NCBI RefSeq assembly: GCF_014132355.1
Contig: NZ_BLZO01000131.1
Span: 1 to 53,262 of the forward strand
DNA: 53,262 nt
From: Okeania sp. KiyG1
GTDB lineage: Bacteria; Cyanobacteriota; Cyanobacteriia; Cyanobacteriales; Microcoleaceae
Direction of reading: 5' to 3'
The notes under the pieces: model-generated
What the model was told of the DNA's origin: nothing
What the model saw: the letters and a program-made list of their open reading frames with translations, nothing else
The model's database searches: none
Shown here: in pieces, positions 1 through 8,173 of the stretch
Layout of the letters: the number at the start of each line of letters is the position of its first letter
Numbering within the stretch: the first letter of the stretch is position 1
Made by a program: the position numbers and the translations under genes

Positions 1-43
1 GATAAAGTATGAAATTATTATCATTAGACTTCTTGCAGAAGTC

Positions 44-76
44 AGGGAATAGGGAATAGGGAATAGGGAATAGGGA
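44..76. repeat. heptamer array (AGGGAAT)n
   Basis: About 4.5 direct copies of AGGGAAT. It is one of many heptanucleotide arrays in the spacers of this window, like the short tandemly repeated repetitive sequences of filamentous cyanobacteria. No gene is seen from 1 to 1159. Confidence 0.85.
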
Positions 77-246
77 GATAAAATTGTTGGTTTCATATCT
101 TGAATTGATTCAACTAAAAGTTTTGGAAGAAATATATTATTCTTTCTTTTAACGCCCATTATTTGGTTAATTTTTGTTCCGCCAAAGTAAAAGTCACTGA
201 TTTCAAATTCCCAGATATTTTCTACATAAACAAAACAGAAGTGCTT

Positions 247-419
247 TAAGCATTAAGCCATCAGCTATTAGCTATCAGCTATTAATTTTGGGAAAGGTAA
301 AAGCAACCTTTGAAATTGAGAAAGAATAAAAGTTACTGCAAAAGTCCCCCGACTAAACCTTAAAAGTAATTATTCGTTACTAATTACTGTTTGCAAAGCA
401 TTTTGCTAGAAATGCTTAT
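247..419. mobile_element. family C small element, short copy
   Basis: Ends are TTAAGCATTAAGCC on the left and GAAATGCTTA on the right, degenerate forms of the family C ends GTAAGCATTCAGC / GCTGAATGCTTAC. The interior (AGCTATTAGCTATCAGC, then a segment with CCCCCGACTAAACC and AGTAATTATTCGTTAC) recurs at 528-790 and 10812-11219. It has no ORF and looks MITE-like. It also serves as the empty-site reference for the F element nested in the copy at 10812. Confidence 0.55.
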
Positions 420-527
420 GAAGTTCTATAGGCATAAATTTTGCTAACTTTAGCAATTCTATTATCGGTTTAGTCTCTTAAAAAAATCAATTATATAAAT
501 TTTTTGATAATTTTTGCGGTCTAATTG

Positions 528-790
528 TAAGCATCCAGACGTCAGCTATTAGCTATCAGCTATTAATTTTGGGGAAGGTAATTTCAGTTATCAGTACCTC
601 TGTAATAAGGAGGCTTGACATCAGGAATATTATCTTTTTTATCTCCTTAAAAGGGGAGGCTTTACACCATAATTTTTCGGTAAAAGCAACCTTTGAAATT
701 GAGAAAGAATAAAAGTTATTGCTAAAGTCCCCCGACTAAACCTTAAAAGTAATTATTCGTTACTAATTACTGTTAACGTAGTTCCTCCGC
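528..790. mobile_element. family C small element, 3'-truncated copy
   Basis: Starts GTAAGCATCCAGACGTCAGC and carries the same interior as the copies at 247 and 10812, but the GCTGAATGCTTAC end is missing. The sequence runs into AACGCAGTTCC-like GC-rich junk instead. From 791 to 1159 I see no gene and no other clear element, only heptamer-like CCTGTTG repeats near 960-982. Confidence 0.45.
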
Positions 791-1159
791 AGATTTTTAA
801 GTCTAAAAATATAGCGTTTACTGAGGTACAGTTGTTTTTATTCTTTTCTATTATGTACGGACGCCCTTATGCAACGTCCCTACCTATTCCATACTCCCTA
901 AAACAAAATATTTTTGGGTGCATCTCGTATTTGCAAAAATACTTTTTTCCTATCTATTCCCTGTTGCCTGTTGCCTGTTGCCTAAAAGCGATAATTTTTT
1001 GGCTTTATTCAAAATTGAGATGCACCCAGATTTGTGGTCAAACTTCATAGGGCGAAGTCTGCAAATTAAATAAACCTGCTATATATTATAAACTAGGGAT
1101 GAAAAAATCATCAATCTTCAGTATTCAAGCTAAAACCTCATAGTAATTAACAATTAATC

Positions 1160-2146
1160 ATGGCTCTAATCCGGATCAAAAAATCTTGGGAAATTCCTGA
1201 AACAAAAATAACTCCAGAAACTACTTATTTAAACCGTCGTCGGTTTATGAAAAATTTAATCGGTGTTGGTTTAAGTGCTACTACGTTATCTACTCTTACC
1301 AGTTGTGGACGGAACTCCAAAACATCTTTAACTTCAGAAGCAGTAACATTACCAATGACTGGTAAATTCACAATTAATCCTAACTTTTCTCAAGTTGACC
1401 GACCAATAACAAGCGAAGCTCTTGCTACAAAATATAATAATTTCTATGAATTTGGTGGTAATAAATCTATTTGGCAAGCTGCTCAAGCTTTACCCACTGA
1501 AAATTGGAAAGTTGAAGTTACAGGTTTAGTAAAAAATCCTCGTATTTATGACATAGATGAACTACAGAAAAAATTTCCTCTAGAAGAAAGAATATATCGA
1601 TTTCGGTGTGTTGAAGCATGGGCAATGGTAATACCTTGGTTAGGTTTTCCCATGAAATTATTAATGGCAGATGTGGAACCAACATCAAAAGCTAAATATG
1701 TTCGTTTTACCTCTTTTTACGATGCAGAAATTACTAAAGGTCCTGGTTTTTGGGCTAATGGTTATCCTTGGCCTTATACGGAAGGTTTAACAATAGATGA
1801 AATGGCTAACGAATTAGCTTTTTTTGCAGTAGGAATGTATGGTAAATCGTTACCTAAACAGAATGGAGCGCCATTAAGGCAAGTTATTCCTTGGAAGTAT
1901 GGTTTTAAAGGCGCAAAATCAATTGTAAAAATTGAATTTATAGAGTCAAGACCAGCAACATTTTGGAATACTTTGGTACCAAATGAATATGCTTTTGAAG
2001 CAAATGTTAATCCTAATGTGCCTCACCCTCGATGGTCACAAGCAACTGAGAAAGTATTAAGTGAAGGTGCTAGTTGGTCTTGGGAAAAAGTTCCAACTTT
2101 ACCTTATAACGGTTATGGAGAATATGTTGCTAGTCTTTATAGTTAA
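1160..2146 (+). CDS. msrP: MsrP, protein-methionine-sulfoxide reductase catalytic subunit
   Basis: 328 aa molybdopterin enzyme of the sulfite-oxidase fold (YedY/MsrP). In this family it repairs oxidised methionine in periplasmic proteins using electrons from the membrane haem protein MsrQ. The twin-arginine export signal NRRRFMKNLIG lies at residues 25-35. The expected molybdenum-ligating cysteine is C150 in YRFRCVEAWAM. The C-terminal half keeps family motifs such as GFWANGYPWPYTEGL and PWKYGFKGAKS. The signal region is followed by LTSC at 46-49, which fits a lipobox, so a Tat lipoprotein is possible (inference). No msrQ is adjacent. The ATG at 1160 is the first one giving a complete Tat signal. 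No clear terminator was seen downstream. Confidence 0.93.
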   Translation: MALIRIKKSWEIPETKITPETTYLNRRRFMKNLIGVGLSATTLSTLTSCGRNSKTSLTSEAVTLPMTGKFTINPNFSQVDRPITSEALATKYNNFYEFGGNKSIWQAAQALPTENWKVEVTGLVKNPRIYDIDELQKKFPLEERIYRFRCVEAWAMVIPWLGFPMKLLMADVEPTSKAKYVRFTSFYDAEITKGPGFWANGYPWPYTEGLTIDEMANELAFFAVGMYGKSLPKQNGAPLRQVIPWKYGFKGAKSIVKIEFIESRPATFWNTLVPNEYAFEANVNPNVPHPRWSQATEKVLSEGASWSWEKVPTLPYNGYGEYVASLYS

Positions 2147-2228
2147 TAGCAGAATTTTTTGTAGGGGAAAGATGAAAATATAGTTGATAAAAATATAGTT
2201 TTATCGCTCATCTGAAATTTGGAAACTC

Positions 2229-2371
2229 GGTGTTGCACAGTGACGAATGATTTGACATTTTTGATGAACAGAATTTTGGATTTGAGAATTGCCATAATGA
2301 TGAATATTAGGTTTTTTCGAGTCAAATTCTCAACTAATTTTTGGCAATATCATTCTATAATGTGCAACCCC
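2229..2371. mobile_element. family I small element (TIR GGTGTTGCACA / TGTGCAACCCC)
   Basis: 143 bp bounded by GGTGTTGCACAGTGACGAAT and, inverted, ATTCTATAATGTGCAACCCC. The whole interior reappears in reverse orientation at 19442-19701, where a family A element has inserted into it. No transposase; no clear target duplication at this copy. Confidence 0.7.
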
Positions 2372-2541
2372 GAGCGAGGAGGTAGGAGCAACAATTGTAA
2401 GAATGATTTTTCTGCCCAAGTCTTGCCTAAAATACGCTCTATTTATGAGCATGAATATCTGAAAAGTTTACACTTTTTAAAGGCCCCAAAAAGGCATTTA
2501 CCTTTATATGTCAATGCTTTTAGATTTAATCAGCAAGTCCT
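2372..2541. mobile_element. family B small element, right part
   Basis: Shares with 26048-26344 and 41298-41585 the order GGAGGTAGGAG, GTAAGAAT, TGCCTAAAATAC, a ...GGCCCC/AAAAAGGC block and the end TTTAATCAGCAAGTCCT (family end GCAARCCCT). The left end is missing, probably replaced by the adjoining family I element. From 2542 to 2840 there is only repeat debris. Confidence 0.6.
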
Positions 2542-2713
2542 ACTTAATTATCCATGGAAACGTGACATATAGCACTACAAGAATTGCTTAAGACATTTTT
2601 CAATAATCCTGAAAATCTTTTACCGAATAATTAAGGTAAAAATCCTCTCCTTTAAAGAAGAAACAATGAATTAATGTTCCTTTTCTTCAATCCTCTTCCT
2701 TGTTAGGGAGAGG

Positions 2714-2749
2714 TAATTATCAATTATCAATTATCAATTATCAATTATT
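2714..2749. repeat. heptamer array (AATTATC)n
   Basis: About five direct copies of AATTATC, followed by fragments of the TATTCCC heptamer type at 2760-2790. Confidence 0.85.
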
Positions 2750-2840
2750 GAAAGCTAGCTATTCCCTATTCCCTGTTCCCTATTCCCTAGCGCGGAGCGC
2801 TATACTAATTAAAAATTTGTCAACCTAACTAATTTTTAAT

Positions 2841-3035
2841 ATGGCAATACAACTAAAAGTTCCATCTATTGTTTGTGGTGGATGTGCAGATACTATTACG
2901 AAAGCAATCAAAACTCAGGAATCGGAAGCTGATGTCCAAGTGGACCTGGAGCAAAAGATTGTGACTGTGGAAACCAAAGCATCTGAGGAGTCCATTAAGC
3001 AAGCGATCGTTGCTGCTGGCCATACGGTTGAATAG
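2841..3035 (+). CDS. heavy-metal-associated (HMA) domain protein, copper-chaperone-like
   Basis: 64 aa, one complete HMA (ferredoxin-like) domain and nothing else, the usual size of Atx1/CopZ-type chaperones. The metal site is CGGC at residues 12-15, after a beta strand (IQLKVPSIV). The second half (VQVDLEQKIVTVETKA, then SEESIKQAIVAAGHTVE) matches the family's strand-strand-helix end. By family it would bind Cu(I) or another soft metal and hand it to a P-type ATPase, but no ATPase is nearby. The ATG at 2841 directly precedes the first strand. A good hairpin terminator follows. Confidence 0.88.
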   Translation: MAIQLKVPSIVCGGCADTITKAIKTQESEADVQVDLEQKIVTVETKASEESIKQAIVAAGHTVE

Positions 3036-3064
3036 AACAAATTTTGTTATAACCAAACTGATAA

Positions 3065-3103
3065 CCTGGGGGACTTTTTTTGAAAAGACTCCCAGGATTT
3101 TTA
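3065..3103 (+). terminator. rho-independent terminator after the HMA gene
   Basis: CCTGGGGGACTTTT pairs with AAAAGACTCCCAGG (one internal mismatch), followed by a short T tract (ATTTTTAATTT). It starts 30 bp past the HMA stop codon. Confidence 0.75.
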
Positions 3104-3141
3104 ATTTGACTTTGCTGCACTTGTCGCCTAATAACAAGCGT

Positions 3142-3253
3142 GATAAATGTTTGCTACAAATGACTATGGTCTTTATTAGGAGTCAGGATGAATGGTTTCA
3201 ATACCAGTTTTGAGGTAGGAAATACTCTTTTTTTGTCAAAGGGATATCTCCTG
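3142..3253. repeat. family E repeat, partial copy
   Basis: Begins GATAAATGTTTGCTACAAAT and ends TCAAAGGGATATCTCCTG. Both blocks recur in the same order in the complete element at 16396-16672, but the terminal inverted repeats seen there are not evident here. The rest of 3254-3797 contains no gene. Confidence 0.55.
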
Positions 3254-3567
3254 CACCTGCCTTTGAATCACACTTATTATTCTTAACATTCTTTCTATGA
3301 ATTAAGATATTTGGGCGAACCGTAATCAAGATATGAATTATAAATACCCCTTTCACTAATTGCTCCCGAACAACCCATGAACGAACTAATATGTACGGAT
3401 GTTGTATGCAACGTCCCTATCTATTCCCTATTCCCTAAGCTCGAAAATCATAGCTAAATTCACCAACACCGATTTTTACCTAATAATTAAGGTTTAAAAC
3501 TTCTGTTTTAAAGGAGAAACAATGAATTAATTTTCCTTTGAGTCTTACCTCTTATTTTCAAGGAGAA

Positions 3568-3611
3568 GTAATAATTAATAATTAATAATTAATAATTAAT
3601 AATTAATAATT
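3568..3611. repeat. heptamer array (AATTAAT)n
   Basis: Six direct copies of a 7-bp AT unit, followed by TTCCCTAT-type heptamers. Confidence 0.85.
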
Positions 3612-3821
3612 TCTCCCTATTCCCTGTTCCCTCTTTTCTGGAGGTATCTAAATATCCTTACATATTTGGGACTACCTTAACTTTTACCGAAGGAACAGAG
3701 ATTAGTAAATATCACATTCAATCGCAATATTCTGTATACCTGATCGCTTTCAACTTATACTTTTTTTACAGTGGTATAAGAATAGATTTGTGAAGTTGTG
3801 TTAAAAATGAGGCAAGTATCT

Positions 3822-5060
3822 ATGAAAATAATGGTTTATTCCCATGATACCTATGGTTTGGGAAACCTTCGTAGGATGTTAGCAATTTGTCGATATTTAC
3901 TGGAGGCAATACCTAAACTATCAATATTGCTTGTATGTAGTTCGCCAGTTGTACATAGTTTTCGGATGCCAAAAGGACTTGATTATATTAAGCTTCCATG
4001 TATTGGTAGGAATGAGTGCGGTCAACTTGCAGCTAAATATCTAGAAACTGAAACAGAGGAAATTTTTAAACTACGTTCTGAGTTAATTAAAGTAACGACA
4101 ATAAATTTTAAACCAGACATTATTTTGGTAGATAAAAAACCTTATGGGTTGCAAGAAGAATTGAAAGCTACCTTAGAACAGATCAAAAATTATGATTACC
4201 CTCCAAAAGTCGTACTATTGCTTAGAGATATACTGGATACCTCTGAAAAAACAACCACAGAATGGAAAGCAAAGGGATACTATACAGGAATTGAAATGTT
4301 TTATGACCAAGTTTGGGTCGTGGGTATGAAAGAAGTTTTTGATATTACAAAAGAATATAAATTTCCTGCTTCAATTTCAGATAAAGTCAAATATTGTGGT
4401 TATATTCGTCGCACAGCAGAACGAAAAAATCGTTATGAAATACGACAAGAATTAAATTTTAATCCTGATGAACAATTTGTGTTAGTAACTACAGGGGGTG
4501 GTGCTGATGGTTATCATTTAATTGATAATTATATTTCAGGATTAAATCATCTCCCAAAAGCACACAAAATAAAGAGTTTAATTATTTGTGGTCCAGAAAT
4601 GCCACAGGAAAAACAGCAAGCACTACATCGAAAGGTAAAACAGTATTCTCACGTTAAAATTATTGAATTTACCAATGAATTAACAAGCTATATGAATGCT
4701 GCTGATACGATTGTTTCTATGGGTGGATATAATACTGTTTGTGAAATTTTATCCTTTGGCAAACCAGCAGTTATTGTACCTCGAATTCAGCCAGTTAAAG
4801 AGCAATTAATTCGTGCTGAATATATGGATAAAGTTGGTCTAATCAAAGCAATTCATCCAGACTTATTAAACCCAGAAAATTTGAGTCAAGCAGTGTTAGA
4901 AAATTTAAGTACTATCAGAAAGGAAAAGCCTAATATGTTTAAGTTAGACTTGAATGCCCTACCTAGAATTCTTGACTTAAGTTACAGTTTATTGTCTGAT
5001 AAAAATCTAGTAATTACAATTTCGTTGCTTATAATTCTCCTGATGCAAAATGGCTATTAA
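3822..5060 (+). CDS. MurG-like glycosyltransferase A
   Basis: 412 aa from the ATG at 3822, a GT-B fold protein resembling GT28/MurG. The N-terminus (MKIMVYSHDTYGLGNLRR) is typical of a group of bacterial glycosyltransferases annotated only as family proteins. The nucleotide-sugar half shows VTTGGGADGYH and VSMGGYNTVCEILSFGKPAV, the glycine-rich loop and the GGxNT-type donor site of GT28. Donor and acceptor are unknown. A GTG at 3798 and an ATG at 3807 are in frame upstream, but 3822 has GAGG at a workable distance and starts the first strand. The last 11 bp overlap the start of a decayed GT4 gene, so the two were once translationally coupled. The related gene at 6156 is probably a paralogue acting on the same glycan. 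Confidence 0.85.
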   Translation: MKIMVYSHDTYGLGNLRRMLAICRYLLEAIPKLSILLVCSSPVVHSFRMPKGLDYIKLPCIGRNECGQLAAKYLETETEEIFKLRSELIKVTTINFKPDIILVDKKPYGLQEELKATLEQIKNYDYPPKVVLLLRDILDTSEKTTTEWKAKGYYTGIEMFYDQVWVVGMKEVFDITKEYKFPASISDKVKYCGYIRRTAERKNRYEIRQELNFNPDEQFVLVTTGGGADGYHLIDNYISGLNHLPKAHKIKSLIICGPEMPQEKQQALHRKVKQYSHVKIIEFTNELTSYMNAADTIVSMGGYNTVCEILSFGKPAVIVPRIQPVKEQLIRAEYMDKVGLIKAIHPDLLNPENLSQAVLENLSTIRKEKPNMFKLDLNALPRILDLSYSLLSDKNLVITISLLIILLMQNGY

Positions 5061-5191
5061 CAAGCAAAAAATAGGTTATCTATTGAAAGTTTATCCGCGA
5101 CTTTCTGAGACTTTTATCCTTTCTAGAAGCAATGGCAATGGAAATTCCTATTGTTTCTACTAATATTTCTGGAATTGTTGAACTTATATGT
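5050..5191 (+). pseudogene. remnant of a GT4 glycosyltransferase, interior deleted
   Basis: The ATG at 5050 opens MAINKQKIGYLLKVYPRLSE, a GT4-like N-terminus overlapping the upstream gene by 11 bp. After about 24 codons the reading frame jumps near 5120 to LEAMAMEIPIVSTNISGIVE, which is a GT4 C-terminal donor-site segment (normally some 250-300 residues later). The remnant then ends at the left edge of a family C element at 5190. A large internal deletion plus an element insertion is the simplest reading. No functional product is expected. Confidence 0.8.
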
Positions 5192-5589
5192 AAGCATTCA
5201 GCAGTCAGCTATTAGCTATCAGCTATTGATGATCGGAGGAGGTAAAAGTAATTGAGAAATTTGGATAGAATTAAAACTTACTGTAAAATTACGCTTCTTT
5301 AAGCTTATAAGAAATTATTCATTATTTGCTGAATGCGAACGCATCCCGCAGGGAAGTGCTGACTGCTAAGAGCTGTCAGCTAGCCTCCTCCGGAGGAACT
5401 GCGGACTTCAGCAACAAGAATGTCTCCTTAAGGACAGTGTTTAAATTAACAACTGACTTTAAGGCTAAAGGAGGCAACTTTTGTAGTAAGACAATTAAAT
5501 ATTGCTTTTAGTCTAGGATAAAAGCAATAGCTGATAGCTGAAGTCCGCAGTTCCGACCATAGGAGGCTGGCTGACGGCTGAATGCTTAC
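5190..5589. mobile_element. family C small element, full copy (400 bp)
   Basis: Perfect 13-bp terminal inverted repeat GTAAGCATTCAGC / GCTGAATGCTTAC. The subterminal zones are CAGCTATTAGC-type repeats. The interior contains the GC-rich AGCCTCCTCCGGAGGAACTG segment also found at 7554-7765. Short ORFs inside are not credible genes. Confidence 0.8.
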
Positions 5590-5626
5590 TAAAGAATTAA
5601 AGGTATTGATTTAATTGTTGATTAAA

Positions 5627-5740
5627 TTACAGCACTTTTAGGATAATGAGGTACAGTTTTAAAATTAATCTTTTTTTCCCTACTCCCTACTGCCTAAAGT
5701 CCTAAAATTTTGTACCTCATAAACTCCAAAACTGCTGTAA
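5627..5740. mobile_element. family K palindromic element
   Basis: 114 bp with inverted ends TTACAGCA / TGCTGTAA and a longer imperfect arm (AATGAGGTACAGTTTTAAAAT against ATTTTGTACCTCATAAAC). It could fold into one long hairpin. It sits between two family C copies. Confidence 0.6.
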
Positions 5741-5742
5741 GT

Positions 5743-6041
5743 GTAAGCATTTCCTGCGGAATGCGGAGCTAACAGCTATTAGCAGTCAGCTATCAGCTAT
5801 CATGATGAGGTTTTAATGAATATAGACTGTTGAGCGCCAGCTTTTATAGTTAGTAGTCGTGTAAAAATAACTTGAACAGTTTTTTTAATGGAAGCTATAT
5901 TTCACAATTTATCCCAGATAAAATTTGTACAACTTATTCAATCATGGCTCCTTAAGTATAAATTCTGCCTAAATTAGTAAAGCTTTTATCTAAAACTAAA
6001 AGCAATAGCTGATGGCTAATAGCTGACAGCTGAATGCTTAC
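5743..6041. mobile_element. family C small element (299 bp)
   Basis: Starts GTAAGCATTTCCTGCGGAAT and ends CAGCTGAATGCTTAC. The CTATTAGC/GCTAATAG subterminal repeats match the copy at 5190. From 6042 to 6155 there is only leader sequence for the next gene. Confidence 0.7.
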
Positions 6042-6155
6042 CTGTAAGTTTGTTCTAATTTTTAAGAGGAAAGTAATTTATCTGCTGGTTTCTTTCCTGG
6101 CAAAACTAAATCTCGTGATTGATTATAGTAGGATTCTACAGCAACTATTTATAAG

Positions 6156-7328
6156 ATGAAAAAAATTATGTTTTACTGCCAACACCTTTTAGGTATTGGG
6201 CATCTAATTCGGAGCATGGAAATTGTCAAAGGTCTACAAAAAGATTTTGAGATTTGTTTTATTAATGGTGGTGAAGTTATCGAAAATTTTCCAGTACCGC
6301 CTACTGTAGAGATGATAAATATTCCTCCAATTAAAACAGATCCAGAATTTGAGAAACTTTTGATTCCTGAACAATTTGAAAATGTAGAAGAAGTGCTAGA
6401 AACTCGTAAAAATCAGTTACTTGAAATCTTAGAACGTCTACAAGCAGATATCTTAATGATTGAGTTATTTCCTTTTGGCAGAAGAAGATTTTCTCCAGAA
6501 TTAATTCCTCTGATAGAGCAAGCAAATAAAGCAGGAATAAAAGTAGTAAGTAGTCTACGAGATATTGTAGTACCAAAGCAAAATCAGGCACGCCATGAAG
6601 AAAAAGTGTGTAAATTAATCAATAAATATTTTGATATGTTGCTAGTTCATAGTGACCCAAATTTTATTCGCCTAGAAGAAACTTTTTCTCGTGTCAATGA
6701 CTTAAAATCTCAGGTATATTACACTGGATATGTTGCTCAAAAAGTTCCAGAAATTGATGTTGAAACTATGGCTAAAATTAATGATAAAAAGCCATTGATT
6801 TTAGTTAGTGTTGGTGGGGGTAGATTCGGACATAAATTGCTAGAATGTGTAGTTAAAACTGCTCCGATTTTAAAACAGACTTTACCTCATAAAATTCAGA
6901 TGTTTACAGGACCTTTTATTCCCGAAGAAATTTGGGTAAAACTGCAAGATTTAGCAGCAGGTCAAAGTAATATTAATATTGAGCGTTATACACCAAACTT
7001 ACTTAATTATATGGAGAATGCTGATTTATCAATAAGTATGTCAGGGTATAACACAACAATGAATATTTTAATGACTGGTGTCCGAGCAATGATGATGGCT
7101 TTTACCGGAAATGGAGACCAGGAACAAACTATGCGGGTGCAGAAATTGGAACAAATGGAAATTGTAAAAATGATTCACTCCGAAGATTTGGAACCAGAGA
7201 AATTTGCTGCCAAAATTGTTAATTATCTTCAATTTCAACCAGCTATTAGTAAGTTAGATTTTAATGGTGTGGAAAAAACAGCAGAATATCTACAAAATTT
7301 ATGTATAAAAACAGAATATGTTGCTTAA
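6156..7328 (+). CDS. MurG-like glycosyltransferase B
   Basis: 390 aa, same GT-B type as the gene at 3822: N-terminal FYCQHLLGIGHLIRSMEIVK (acceptor-side GxGHxxR loop), then SVGGGRFGHKLLE and SMSGYNTTMNILMTGVRA in the donor half. The SGYNT motif matches the GGYNT motif of the first gene, which supports paralogy. Substrates unknown; polysaccharide or glycolipid assembly is inferred from the neighbouring GT4, GT2 and ABC exporter. The ATG at 6156 directly starts the first strand (MKKIMFYCQ). Complete, no sign of damage. Confidence 0.85.
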   Translation: MKKIMFYCQHLLGIGHLIRSMEIVKGLQKDFEICFINGGEVIENFPVPPTVEMINIPPIKTDPEFEKLLIPEQFENVEEVLETRKNQLLEILERLQADILMIELFPFGRRRFSPELIPLIEQANKAGIKVVSSLRDIVVPKQNQARHEEKVCKLINKYFDMLLVHSDPNFIRLEETFSRVNDLKSQVYYTGYVAQKVPEIDVETMAKINDKKPLILVSVGGGRFGHKLLECVVKTAPILKQTLPHKIQMFTGPFIPEEIWVKLQDLAAGQSNINIERYTPNLLNYMENADLSISMSGYNTTMNILMTGVRAMMMAFTGNGDQEQTMRVQKLEQMEIVKMIHSEDLEPEKFAAKIVNYLQFQPAISKLDFNGVEKTAEYLQNLCIKTEYVA

Positions 7329-7378
7329 TTAGCTATCAGCTATTAGCTATTAGCTATCAGCTATCAGCTATCAGCTTA
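7329..7378. repeat. array of TAGCTATCAGC units
   Basis: Tandem 7-bp units AGCTATC/AGCTATT start at the stop codon of the preceding gene. The same unit makes up the subterminal zone of family C elements. Confidence 0.8.
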
Positions 7379-7553
7379 AAAATTTGTGCATAGAACTTAG
7401 ATATCTGTTTGCGGAGCATTCCATCAGGAAACGCTTTTTAAATAGCAGTTCAATATAATTAATAATTAAAGTTTTAAACTTCTTACTTAGTAATTATTAA
7501 TTAGGGTTTGCTGAAAAAGTCTTTTAGCAGGGGGAGTAGTCAGGAGTCAGGAG

Positions 7554-7765
7554 GTAAGCATTCAGCTATTAGCCGTCAGCTAGCCTCCTGCGGAGGAACT
7601 GCGGACTTCAGCAATAAGACCTTATGCTTAAGGACGGGGTTGAAATCAATACAGACTTTGGAGCTGATTTTTGTAGTAAGATTTTTCGTTTCTCAATTAA
7701 ATATTGCTTTTATCACTCACTAAAAGCAATAGCTGATAGCTGATAGCTGACCGCTGAATGCTTAC
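7554..7765. mobile_element. family C element nested in family B
   Basis: 212 bp, perfect GTAAGCATTCAGC / GCTGAATGCTTAC ends. Both flanks read GTCAGGAG, consistent with a target duplication, although the target itself is a GTCAGGA tandem, so its length cannot be fixed. Confidence 0.75.
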
Positions 7766-7814
7766 GTCAGGAGTCAGGAGAAATGGAAATTTAGAGGAAG
7801 TAGGAGTAAGAATT

Positions 7815-7966
7815 TTCGGCGTTGCTGAATTGAAGTATGAATGTGCGATTGTTTGGTTCTGGTCAAGCCCCCTAAATCCCCCAAGTTTGGGGGACTTTTA
7901 GAGTTTTATTCCCCCCAAAATTGGGGGGCTAGGGGGGCAAAATCATACCCAGAATCAGCAACGCCG
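7815..7966. mobile_element. family J element nested in family B
   Basis: Ends TTCGGCGTTGCTGA and TCAGCAACGCCG, flanked by AATT on both sides (7811-7814, 7967-7970). The uninterrupted family B sequence GTAAGAATTGTCTC at 26188-26201 is the empty site. The centre holds a G/C-rich inverted pair (CCAAGTTTGGGGGA and CCCCCCAAAATTGGGGGG). Confidence 0.75.
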
Positions 7967-8173
7967 AATTGTCTCTTGATTCTTCTGCCATAGTCAGCTC
8001 AAAATACTAGCTTTTTGAGCGTTTTCAACTGAAACAGGCGCACTTTTTTCGTCCCTAAAAATGCTCAAGTCTTTATGTATCAAGACTTTGATAGTTAATC
8101 AGCAAACCCTAATTATTAATTATTAATTATTAATTATTAATTATTTAAACCTCCTCTGAATTAAATAAAAATC

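Larger units (their letters stand above)
7503..8110. mobile_element. family B element with two nested insertions (608 bp)
   Basis: Terminal inverted repeat AGGGTTTGC / GCAAACCCT with a 4-bp target duplication AATT on both sides (7499-7502 and 8111-8114). A family C element (7554-7765) and a family J element (7815-7966) lie inside it. After removing both, the remainder lines up with the family B copy at 26048: GGAGTCAGGAG, TAGGAGTAAGAATTGTCTC, then CTTTTTGAGCG and the TTAATCAGC end. Confidence 0.8.

Noticed and set aside
832-1050. 72-aa ORF with hydrophobic stretches
   Set aside because: Encoded by spacer repeats (CCTGTTG heptamers, GGACGCCCTTATGCAACGTC block); no start signal.
2219-2572. 117-aa ORF
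   Set aside because: Runs through the family I and family B elements; no protein similarity recognised.
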